Positions 41,995-49,181 of a stretch of 64,000 bases of DNA are shown piece by piece. Each line of letters begins with the position of its first letter. Position 1 is the first letter of the stretch. Under the pieces are notes generated by a model. The model did not search any database and was not told the origin of the DNA. It worked only from the letters and a program-made list of their open reading frames with translations. The translations under genes were made by a program, and so were the position numbers. The DNA is from Acidovorax sp. (GTDB lineage: Bacteria > Pseudomonadota > Gammaproteobacteria > Burkholderiales > Burkholderiaceae_C), in NCBI RefSeq assembly GCF_027492855.1, contig NZ_JAPUDY010000031.1, positions 1-64,000 on the forward strand, given 5' to 3'.

Positions 41995-44793
41995 ATGAGC
42001 AACAAAAAGACCCTGGTGCTGGTGGACGGCTCCAGCTACCTCTACCGCGCCTTTCACGCCATGCCCGACCTGCGGGCCGTGCCGGGCGACCCGACCAGTG
42101 CCGCCACGGGCGCCATCCGGGGCATGATCAACATGATGCAGGCGCTGCGCAAAGAGGTGCATGCCGACTACGCAGTGTGCGTGTTCGACGCCTCGGGCCC
42201 CACCTTTCGCGATGTCTTGTACACCGAATACAAGGCCACGCGCTCGCCCATGCCCGACGACCTGCGCAGCCAGATCGAGCCCATCCACGAGGTGGTGGAC
42301 CTGCTGGGCTGGAAGGTGGTGGCCGTGCCCGGCGTGGAGGCCGACGATGTGATCGCCACCTTGGCCAACGTGGCGGCCACACAGGGCATTGAGGTCATTG
42401 TGTCGAGTGGCGACAAAGATTTGAGCCAGCTGGTGAACGAGCACATCACCATCATCGACACCATGAGCGGCAAGCGCCGCGACGTGGCGGGCGTGACGGC
42501 GGAGTTTGGCGTGCCACCCACGCTGATGGTGGACTACCAGGCGCTGGTGGGCGACACCGTGGACAACGTGCCCGGCGTTTCCAAGGTGGGGCCCAAGACG
42601 GCCGCCAAGTGGCTGGAAGAATATGGCTCGCTCGACAGCTTGATTGCCAATGCCGACGCCATCAAAGGCGTGGCGGGCAACAACCTGCGCGAGGCGATCG
42701 CCAGTGGTCAGCTGGCATTGAGCCGTCAGCTGGTCACCATGAAGACCGATTGCGCGCTGGCCGACTACATCCCCGGTTTGCCCGCGTTTGACGACATCAC
42801 GCTGGACGCGCCGGACAGCGCCGGCTTGCTGCCGTTTTACGAAAAGTATGGCTTCAAGGGCCTGGCCAGCGCGATCAAGGGTGCTGCAGCCCCGGCCACA
42901 GCGGCCCCCACCGTGGCCATGCCCGGCCAAAGCGGCGATTTGTTTGCCGACCATTCCGCCAGCACCGTGGCCGAAGAGGCCCAGCACCGCACCGTGGTGT
43001 ACGACACCATCCTGAACTGGACGGACTTTGACCAGTGGCTGGAACGCCTGCACAAAGCCCCGCTCGCGGCGATCGACACCGAAACCGACTCGCTCGACGA
43101 AATGCGCGCGCAAATCGTCGGCATCTCTTTCAGCGTGCAACCCGGCGAGGCCGCCTATATCCCGCTGCGCCACGAGGGTCCAGACGCGCCTGCGCAATTG
43201 CCCATCGACGAAGTGCTGGCCCGCCTCAAGCCCTGGCTGGAGAACGCCAAGCACCACAAGCTGGGCCAGCACATCAAATACGACCGCCATGTGTTCGCCA
43301 ACCATGGCATTGAGGTGCACGGCTACACACACGACACCATGCTGCAAAGCTACGTGCTCGAAGTGCACAAACCCCACAACCTGACCAGCCTGGCCGAGCG
43401 CCACACGGGCCGCAAAGGCATCACCTACGAAGACCTGTGCGGCAAGGGCGCGCACCAGATCCCGTTTGCCCAGGTGCCGGTGGACAAGGCCGCCGCCTAT
43501 TCGTGCGAAGACTCCGACCAGACCCTGGACGTGCACAACGCGCTGTGGCCGCTGCTGCAGGCCGACGACAAGCTGCGCTACATCTACGAGCTGGAGATGA
43601 AGAGCAGCGAGGCCCTGTACCGCATCGAGCGCAACGGCGTGCTGATTGACGCGCCCACGCTGGCCAACCAGAGCCATGAGCTGGGCCAGCGCATCCTGCA
43701 GCTCGAAACCGAGGCCTATGAGATTGCAGGCCAGCCCTTCAACCTGAACAGCCCCAAGCAACTGGGCGAAATCTTCTTCGACAAGCTGGGTATGCCGGTT
43801 GTGAAGAAGACCGCCACCGGCGCGCGCAGCACCGACGAAGAAGTGCTTGAAAAACTGGCCGAAGACTACCCTCTGCCCGCCAAGCTGCTGGAGCACCGGG
43901 GCCTCGTCAAGCTCAAGGGCACCTACACCGACAAGCTGGCCCAACTGGCCCTGCCACGCACCGGCCGCGTGCACACCCACTACGCACAGGCCGTGGCCGT
44001 CACCGGGCGCTTGTCGAGCAACGACCCCAACCTGCAGAACATCCCCATCCGCACCCCCGAAGGCCGCCGTGTGCGCGAGGCCTTCGTGGCCCCCGCAGGC
44101 CGCGTGATCGCCAGCGCCGACTACTCACAGATCGAGCTGCGCATCATGGCGCACCTGAGCGGCGACCACTCGCTGCTGCACGCCTTCCACGCCGGCCTGG
44201 ACGTGCACCGCGCCACCGCCGCCGAAGTGTTTGGCGTGGAGGTAGACCAGGTCACCAGCGAGCAGCGCCGCTACGCCAAGGTCATCAACTTTGGCCTCAT
44301 CTACGGCATGAGCAGCTTCGGCCTGGCGAAGAATTTAGGCATTGAAACCAAAGCCGCAGCCGCCTACATCGACAAATACTTCCAGCGCTACCCTGGCGTG
44401 AAGCAGTACATGGACGAGACCAAGGCTGCAGCCAAGTCCATGGGCTATGTCGAAACCGTGTTCGGCCGCCGCCTGTACCTGCCCGAAATCAACTCCCCCA
44501 ACGGCCCCCGCCGCGCCGGCGCCGAGCGCGCCGCCATCAACGCCCCCATGCAGGGCACGGCGGCGGATTTGATCAAGCTGGCGATGGTGGCCGTGCAGAA
44601 AGAGCTGGACGCACACAAGCCCGGCATCCAGATGATCATGCAGGTGCACGACGAACTGGTGTTTGAGCTGCCCGAGGGCGAGGTGGATTGGCTCAAGAGC
44701 CATGTCCCTCGCTTGATGGCTGATGTGGCTGCACTCAAGGTGCCGCTGCTGGCCGAGGTGGGTGTGGGGCCGAACTGGGACAAGGCGCACTGA
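41995..44793 (+). CDS. polA: DNA polymerase I
   Basis: A 932-residue Pol I for gap filling and RNA-primer removal. Three domains are visible: 5'-nuclease (VDGSSYLYRAFHAMPDL at the N-terminus, later GDKDLSQLV), an intact 3'-5' proofreading domain (AAIDTETDSLDEM near residue 354 with the D and E metal ligands), and polymerase motifs A (DYSQIELRIMAHLSGD near 709), B (RRYAKVINFGLIYGMSSFGL) and C (QVHDELVFELPEG near 882). ATG 41995 starts MSNKKTLVLVDG; the longer open frame is not used. Confidence 0.97.
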   Translation: MSNKKTLVLVDGSSYLYRAFHAMPDLRAVPGDPTSAATGAIRGMINMMQALRKEVHADYAVCVFDASGPTFRDVLYTEYKATRSPMPDDLRSQIEPIHEVVDLLGWKVVAVPGVEADDVIATLANVAATQGIEVIVSSGDKDLSQLVNEHITIIDTMSGKRRDVAGVTAEFGVPPTLMVDYQALVGDTVDNVPGVSKVGPKTAAKWLEEYGSLDSLIANADAIKGVAGNNLREAIASGQLALSRQLVTMKTDCALADYIPGLPAFDDITLDAPDSAGLLPFYEKYGFKGLASAIKGAAAPATAAPTVAMPGQSGDLFADHSASTVAEEAQHRTVVYDTILNWTDFDQWLERLHKAPLAAIDTETDSLDEMRAQIVGISFSVQPGEAAYIPLRHEGPDAPAQLPIDEVLARLKPWLENAKHHKLGQHIKYDRHVFANHGIEVHGYTHDTMLQSYVLEVHKPHNLTSLAERHTGRKGITYEDLCGKGAHQIPFAQVPVDKAAAYSCEDSDQTLDVHNALWPLLQADDKLRYIYELEMKSSEALYRIERNGVLIDAPTLANQSHELGQRILQLETEAYEIAGQPFNLNSPKQLGEIFFDKLGMPVVKKTATGARSTDEEVLEKLAEDYPLPAKLLEHRGLVKLKGTYTDKLAQLALPRTGRVHTHYAQAVAVTGRLSSNDPNLQNIPIRTPEGRRVREAFVAPAGRVIASADYSQIELRIMAHLSGDHSLLHAFHAGLDVHRATAAEVFGVEVDQVTSEQRRYAKVINFGLIYGMSSFGLAKNLGIETKAAAAYIDKYFQRYPGVKQYMDETKAAAKSMGYVETVFGRRLYLPEINSPNGPRRAGAERAAINAPMQGTAADLIKLAMVAVQKELDAHKPGIQMIMQVHDELVFELPEGEVDWLKSHVPRLMADVAALKVPLLAEVGVGPNWDKAH

Positions 44794-44894
44794 TGTGAGG
44801 TGCACGCGTTGTCTGGGGTTTTTGTGCCCTATTTTTGAAGAGTTTTTTAACTGATGAGCGGTTTACTTCAGACATCACGTTCCTTCCCTTCAAC

Positions 44895-44968
44895 CGTTCG
44901 GGCTGAGCTTGTCGAAGCCTCGCACGCTCCGAGCAAGCCCTGGCTTCGACGGGCTCAGCCCGAATGGA
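44895..44968. repeat. Inverted pair of the 26-bp TTCGACAGGCTCAGCCC-type repeat
   Basis: A copy at 44895-44920 and an inverted copy at 44943-44968 face each other behind polA and can form a long hairpin. Similar pairs occur at 49041-49114 and 60783-60857. Confidence 0.85.
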
Positions 44969-45002
44969 TGGTGGGGTATCTGAGGTCTGTAGAAAATCAG
45001 AT

Positions 45003-45060
45003 GTTTTAGGCCTATAGCGCTTATCCATAAAGCGCTAACAGCTATCAATTTAGAAGCAAT
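45003..45060 (-). repeat. Dispersed two-hairpin repeat ending on the azlC start
   Basis: On the minus strand: TTGCTTC...GATAGC, GCGCTTTATGGATAAGCGCTA, then AGGCC. The last bases supply the A and T of the azlC ATG. Confidence 0.85.
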
Positions 45061-45793
45061 GAGTTCTCCCCAACTCTCCTGGCGCCCTGCCACCTGGAGT
45101 CCCGCCGTGCGCATGGGGCTGTCGATTGCCGCCGCCACCGGGGTGTACGGCGTCTCGTTTGGCGCGCTGGCCGTGGCGGCGGGCCTGAGCGTGTGGCAGG
45201 CCATGGCGCTGAGCCTGCTCATGTTCACCGGCGGCTCGCAGTTCGCCTTTATCGGCGTTCTGGCGGGCGGCGGCGCGGCCTCGGCAGCACTTGGGGCCGG
45301 CGCACTGCTGGGGCTGCGCAACGCGGTGTACGGCATGCAGATGAACCACATGCTGCGGCCCCAGGGCTGGCGCAAAGGGCTGGCCGCGCAGATCACCATT
45401 GACGAATCGGTAGCCACCGCCGCCGGGCAGACCACGCCCGACGAGCAGCGGCGGGGCTTCTGGACCGCAGGCGTGGGCATTTTTCTGCTTTGGAACCTGT
45501 TCACCCTGGTGGGTGCGCTGCTGGGCGATGCACTGGGCGACCCGCGCCGCTGGGGGCTCGACGGCGCGGCCGTGGCCGCCTTTCTGGCCCTGCTGTGGCC
45601 GCGCCTGCAGCAGCGCGAACCCGTGGCCCTGGCCGTGCTGGGCGGCGTAGCCACCGCGCTGGCCGTGCCCCTGGTGCCACCCGGCCTGCCCATCTTGCTG
45701 GCCGCCGTGGTCGGCGCCGCCTGGGGCTGGTGGGTGCCCAGCCCAGACGCGCCCGCACCGGCCCAGGGTGCAAATGGAGAGGCCACACGATGA
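45059..45793 (+). CDS. azlC: AzlC-family branched-chain amino acid exporter, large subunit
   Basis: A 244-residue membrane protein with about six hydrophobic segments. ATGVYGVSFGALAVAAGLSVW and LLMFTGGSQFAFIGVLAGGG are the conserved N-terminal blocks of AzlC. With AzlD it exports branched-chain amino acids or analogues. The start ATG 45059 is formed at the edge of a dispersed repeat, and no strong ribosome site precedes it. The stop overlaps the azlD start by four bases. Confidence 0.9.
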   Translation: MSSPQLSWRPATWSPAVRMGLSIAAATGVYGVSFGALAVAAGLSVWQAMALSLLMFTGGSQFAFIGVLAGGGAASAALGAGALLGLRNAVYGMQMNHMLRPQGWRKGLAAQITIDESVATAAGQTTPDEQRRGFWTAGVGIFLLWNLFTLVGALLGDALGDPRRWGLDGAAVAAFLALLWPRLQQREPVALAVLGGVATALAVPLVPPGLPILLAAVVGAAWGWWVPSPDAPAPAQGANGEATR

Positions 45794-46095
45794 CGCTCTG
45801 GACCGCCATCCTGCTCGCCTGCGCCGTGGCCTACGCCACCAAGCTGGCCGGCTACGCCGTGCCCGCCCGCTGGCTCAACAACCCGCGCATGGCCCGCGTC
45901 GCAGGCGCCATCACGGTGGCTCTGCTGTCGGCGCTGACGGTGATGAACACTTTTGCATCCGGCACCGCCCTGGTGCTGGACGCCCGCCTGGCGGCCCTGG
46001 CAGTGGCGGCGCTGGCGCTGTGGTGGCGGCTGCCGTTCTTGCTGGTGGTGCTGCTGGGCGCGGGGGCTGCGGCGGGGGTGAGGTGGTGGGGGTGA
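45790..46095 (+). CDS. azlD: AzlD-family branched-chain amino acid exporter, small subunit
   Basis: A 101-residue membrane protein with three to four helices. YATKLAGYAVPARWLNNPRMARV and VALLSALTVMNTF are typical of AzlD. It begins within the azlC stop (ATGA), so the two are translated together. Behind it lie the attC-like site and the two cassette genes on the other strand. Confidence 0.9.
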   Translation: MTLWTAILLACAVAYATKLAGYAVPARWLNNPRMARVAGAITVALLSALTVMNTFASGTALVLDARLAALAVAALALWWRLPFLLVVLLGAGAAAGVRWWG

Positions 46096-46118
46096 GTTGG
46101 GGGTTGCTATCGGCGGAG

Positions 46119-46192
46119 GCTCAACGTGCGTGTAACCGGCGATTTGCGAAAGGGGGCCGCAAGACGCTCGTGTTGACTGGCCTGTTAGAGCG
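46119..46192 (-). other. attC-like site after the second cassette gene
   Basis: On the minus strand GCTCTAAC (46191-46184) at one end and GTTGAGC (46125-46119) at the other pair with a single bulged T, and GTTGAGC fits the GTTRRRY core. The centre has a TTGCG...CGCAA stem. The site starts one base after the stop codon, as in integron cassettes. Confidence 0.55.
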
Positions 46193-46193
46193 A

Positions 46194-46517
46194 TCAGTCG
46201 CCAACACCTCCGCCGTCAGCGCCGTCGGCAGCACTCCCTCCGCCCACGGTACTGTTCATCTCCTTTTGTCCCTCAGCAGAGGCACCATCTCCAGCGGAGT
46301 CACCGACTACCAATCCGGCAAAGAAATATCCGATCACAGCCATCCCCATCGTCAACCCTGCGACCACGCCAATCGATTGGGCGGGGGACCACACAAAGAA
46401 ATTCGGTCCGCTTGCAAGGACACCAATGACACTTCCCAATACGCCGCCGCCGAATAAGCCATAGATTTTGTAGCGGCCTACGGTGTTTTGGGGTGCTTGA
46501 GAGCTACGGACGTTCAT
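46194..46517 (-). CDS. Cassette gene: small two-helix membrane protein
   Basis: A 107-residue protein with two transmembrane helices (IYGLFGGGVLGSVIGVLAS and SIGVVAGLTMGMAVIGYFF) and a Gly/Asp/Ala-rich tail. No family recognised. I start it at ATG 46517, six bases behind the attC core GTTAGAG, as in gene cassettes; an upstream in-frame ATG (46592) would overlap the previous gene by 29 bases. Function unknown. Confidence 0.6.
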   Translation of the reverse strand: MNVRSSQAPQNTVGRYKIYGLFGGGVLGSVIGVLASGPNFFVWSPAQSIGVVAGLTMGMAVIGYFFAGLVVGDSAGDGASAEGQKEMNSTVGGGSAADGADGGGVGD

Positions 46518-46523
46518 TGAGCG

Positions 46524-46569
46524 CTCTAACGTTCGATATGGGCGGTCCCTCTCAACGGAATTTTTAGAG
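46524..46569 (-). other. Short attC-like site between the two cassette genes
   Basis: On the minus strand CTCTAAA and GTTAGAG end a 46-base segment, with CGTTGA / TCGAACG as a partial inner pair. It contains the TAA of the first cassette gene. It is shorter than usual attC sites and degenerate, so less certain than its neighbours. Confidence 0.4.
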
Positions 46570-46920
46570 TTTTGAGTACGTTCCTGTTCCATTAAGGAGT
46601 ACCTTCAGTGTTTGGTCGATGAGATTGAGCTCCTCTGGACTAGCAGTAAATGCAATTTGGTAATTTGAATTGCCATCCAAGTGACGTGCGCCATCGTTAC
46701 CGACGTCAACAATCAAACAGGTCTCGGACAAGGTGACTTGGATGTCGCTCATTTTGTGATTGATTTGGTCCAAGACCATGACTTCCACACTGTTATCTCC
46801 AATGTGTCGTGACAGCGAGAACCAATAACCATTTTCACCAGTGCAACAGATGTGGGCCATCCCCTCGTAATCATCATCACACGGGTTAGCGTAAATACTT
46901 TCCGGGGTGCGAAGCTTCAT
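46564..46920 (-). CDS. Cassette gene: hypothetical soluble protein
   Basis: A 118-residue soluble protein (MKLRTPESIYANPCDDDYEG...) with no signal and no recognised domain. Its base composition is visibly more A+T rich than the neighbours (about half GC), which points to recent arrival. ATG 46920 lies directly behind GTTAGAACC, the core end of an attC-like site, exactly as in integron gene cassettes. Function unknown. Confidence 0.65.
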   Translation of the reverse strand: MKLRTPESIYANPCDDDYEGMAHICCTGENGYWFSLSRHIGDNSVEVMVLDQINHKMSDIQVTLSETCLIVDVGNDGARHLDGNSNYQIAFTASPEELNLIDQTLKVLLNGTGTYSKL

Positions 46921-47010
46921 GGTTCTAACGCTCGTGGCAAGCCGCGTCGGAGCGAAGCAGAGGGCACCAACAGCGTGGCTGTTGATGTCGGCTTGACCAA
47001 ATGGGCAGGC
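46921..47010 (-). other. attC-like site in front of the first cassette gene
   Basis: Plus-strand TCTAACGCT...CAAGCCG (46924-46944) and CGGCTTG (46989-46995) form the outer inverted arms seen in aadA-type attC sites. A nested hairpin AACAGC-GTG-GCTGTT lies at 46969-46983. The far core reads GCCTGCC instead of GCCTAAC, so one end is decayed. Confidence 0.65.
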
Positions 47011-47353
47011 TGGTGGCTGATGCACCGACGCTTGGTTCGCGCGCTGAGACGTTCATCTCGAATCGATGGTGTCAGATAAACCTCGTGGGAGTAAATTGCG
47101 GTCCACAGGACAAGATGGTCCCGAGTGATAGGGGAATGTTCGGCTGTCTGCTTTCATGGCTTCCTGCATTATGCGCAGCGCTCCTAGATTTGACGCGCAG
47201 CTTTTGCGCAATGGTGCTTCCCAGGCATTGGGCGGGCATGCTGACTCTTACCAACCAGCAAAGCAGCCTCCCACCCATATCAGTACACTCATTTAGCATC
47301 AGGCCACGCACGCAGCCCGTGGCCCTCGATTTGTTCGAATGAAGGAGCCCCAC
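47011..47353. other. Gap before the yghU-like gene
   Basis: I see no gene here. Only the last bases matter: AAGGAG at 47342-47347 is the ribosome site for 47354. The stretch may be eroded cassette DNA. Confidence 0.4.
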
Positions 47354-48253
47354 ATGTCTGATTCCACCCTCTACACCCCGCCCGCCATCTGGCAATGGGA
47401 CAAAGAAAGCGGCGGTCAGTTCGCCAGCATCAACCGGCCTATTGCCGGTGCCACGCACGACAAGGAACTGCCGGTGGGGCGGCATCCGCTGCAGTTGTAT
47501 TCGCTGGGCACGCCCAATGGCGTGAAGGTGACTGTCATGCTGGAAGAGTTGCTGGCGCTGGGCCACAGCGGTGCGGAGTACGACGCGTGGCTGATCCGTA
47601 TCAACGAGGGTGAGCAGTTTGGCAGCGGGTTTGTTTCTGTGAACCCCAACTCCAAAATCCCGGCGCTGCTGGACCGCAGCGATGCCGCGAACCCGGTGCG
47701 GGTGTTTGAGTCCGGTGCCATCCTGATGTATTTGGCAGAAAAGTTTGGTGCCCTCTTGCCCGCCAGCGGCGCGGCGCGGGCTGAGTGCCTGTCGTGGTTG
47801 TTCTGGCAGATGGGAAGTGCGCCGTTTCTGGGCGGCGGGTTTGGGCACTTTTATGCCTACGCACCCGAGAAGTATGAATACCCGATCAACCGGTATGCGA
47901 TGGAGGTCAAGCGCCAGCTCGATGTGCTCAATCAGCGCCTGGCCGTCAACGAGTTTGTGACGGGCAGCGAGTACACGGTGGCCGACATCGCCATCTGGCC
48001 CTGGTATGGCTTGCTCGTCAAAGGCCAGGCCTATAACGCTGGCGAGTTTTTGCAGGTACATGAATACACCCACGTGGTGCGCTGGGCCGAGCAGATTGCC
48101 AAGCGCCCGGCGGTGCAGCGGGGGCGCAAGGTGAACCGTGTCAACGGCGACCCGGCCAGCCAGCTGCGCGAGCGGCATGAGGCCAGCGACTTTGATACCA
48201 AAACCCAGGACAAGCTGGACGCTGCTGCGTCGGCTTCGTCATCCGCTGCGTGA
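47354..48253 (+). CDS. yghU: Glutathione S-transferase, YghU type
   Basis: A 299-residue GST with disulfide-bond reductase activity in its family (E. coli YghU/YfcG group). PLQLYSLGTPNGVKVTVMLEEL begins the thioredoxin-like domain near residue 46, VNPNSKIPALLD contains the cis-proline, and FESGAILMYLAEKFG the glutathione site. The helical domain ends with TVADIAIWPW. ATG 47354 has AAGGAG six bases upstream. A second GST gene follows directly, suggesting a small detoxification operon. Confidence 0.92.
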   Translation: MSDSTLYTPPAIWQWDKESGGQFASINRPIAGATHDKELPVGRHPLQLYSLGTPNGVKVTVMLEELLALGHSGAEYDAWLIRINEGEQFGSGFVSVNPNSKIPALLDRSDAANPVRVFESGAILMYLAEKFGALLPASGAARAECLSWLFWQMGSAPFLGGGFGHFYAYAPEKYEYPINRYAMEVKRQLDVLNQRLAVNEFVTGSEYTVADIAIWPWYGLLVKGQAYNAGEFLQVHEYTHVVRWAEQIAKRPAVQRGRKVNRVNGDPASQLRERHEASDFDTKTQDKLDAAASASSSAA

Positions 48254-48273
48254 GCGCTTTGCAGGACATCGCC

Positions 48274-48906
48274 ATGATCACCTTGTACGACTGCGCCACG
48301 GCGCCCAGCCCGCGCCGCGCGCGCATCCTGTTGGCCGAAAAAGGCATTGCCCACGACACCGTGCAGGTGGACCTGCGCAGCGGCGAGCAATTGGGCGAGG
48401 CCTACCGGCGCATCAACCCGCAGTGCACGGTGCCCGCGCTGCGCACCGACGATGGCCTGCTGCTGGCCGACAACGCGGCGATCACCGCGTATGTAGAGGC
48501 GCGCTACCCACAGCCGCCGCTGCTGGGCGAGACGCCCGCTGAGAAGGCCGAGATCGCCAGCTGGAATGGGCGCATTGAATTCGAGGGCCTGCTGGCCATT
48601 GCCGAGGCGCTGCGCAACAGTGCGCCCGCCATGGCCAACCGGGCGCTGCCGGGCGCGGTGGACTACCCGCAGATCCCGGCCTTGGCCGAGCGCGGCTTGG
48701 TGCGGGTGGCGCAGTTCTTCGCGCTGCTGAACGAGCGCCTGGCGGGCCGCGAATTCATTGCCACCGACCGCTTCAGCGTGGCCGACATCTCGGCCGTGGT
48801 GGCGGTGGACTTTGCGCGTGTGATCAAGCACAAGCCGGGCGAGCTGCACCCGCACTTGCTGCGCTGGCGCGCTGCCATGGCGAGCCGGCCGTCGATGTCG
48901 CTGTAG
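48274..48906 (+). CDS. Glutathione S-transferase
   Basis: A 210-residue GST. MITLYDCATAPSPRRARILL is the N-terminal strand-helix with the catalytic Ser/Cys position, INPQCTVPALRTDDG holds the cis-proline, LADNAAITAYVEARYP the glutathione site, and FSVADISAVVAVDFA the capping box. ATG 48274 with AGGA eight bases upstream is preferred to GTG 48250, which overlaps the yghU stop. The two GSTs are probably co-transcribed; the substrate is unknown. Confidence 0.9.
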   Translation: MITLYDCATAPSPRRARILLAEKGIAHDTVQVDLRSGEQLGEAYRRINPQCTVPALRTDDGLLLADNAAITAYVEARYPQPPLLGETPAEKAEIASWNGRIEFEGLLAIAEALRNSAPAMANRALPGAVDYPQIPALAERGLVRVAQFFALLNERLAGREFIATDRFSVADISAVVAVDFARVIKHKPGELHPHLLRWRAAMASRPSMSL

Positions 48907-48945
48907 CGGCTTAGGCGGTTGGCAGCGTGGTTGCGGGGGGTGCGA

Positions 48946-49003
48946 ATTGCTATACATTTGATAGCATTTTGCGCTTGTTAAATAAGCGCTAGAGGCCAAT
49001 TTT
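48946..49003 (+). repeat. Dispersed two-hairpin repeat, intergenic copy
   Basis: One of the cleanest copies: ATTGCTAT...GATAGC, GCGCTTGTTAAATAAGCGCTAGAGGCCAATTT read as two hairpins and a tail. Confidence 0.9.
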
Positions 49004-49040
49004 GTCCGGCCATATACATGTCTCAAACGCCTCTCTCCAA

Positions 49041-49114
49041 CCCGTTCGGGCTGAGCCTGTCGAAGCCAGGGCGACCTTTGCCAGCAGCCCTTCGACAGGC
49101 TCAGGGCGAACGGG
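49041..49114. repeat. Inverted pair of the 26-bp TTCGACAGGCTCAGCCC-type repeat
   Basis: Copies at 49041-49067 and, inverted, 49087-49114 flank a 19-base spacer between the convergent GST and diguanylate cyclase genes. Confidence 0.85.
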
Positions 49115-49181
49115 TCTGTCTGAGATAAGTACCGAATCAGGCAATTTCAGTCAAAACCCCGGTGCGTGCCGGGCGCTCACA

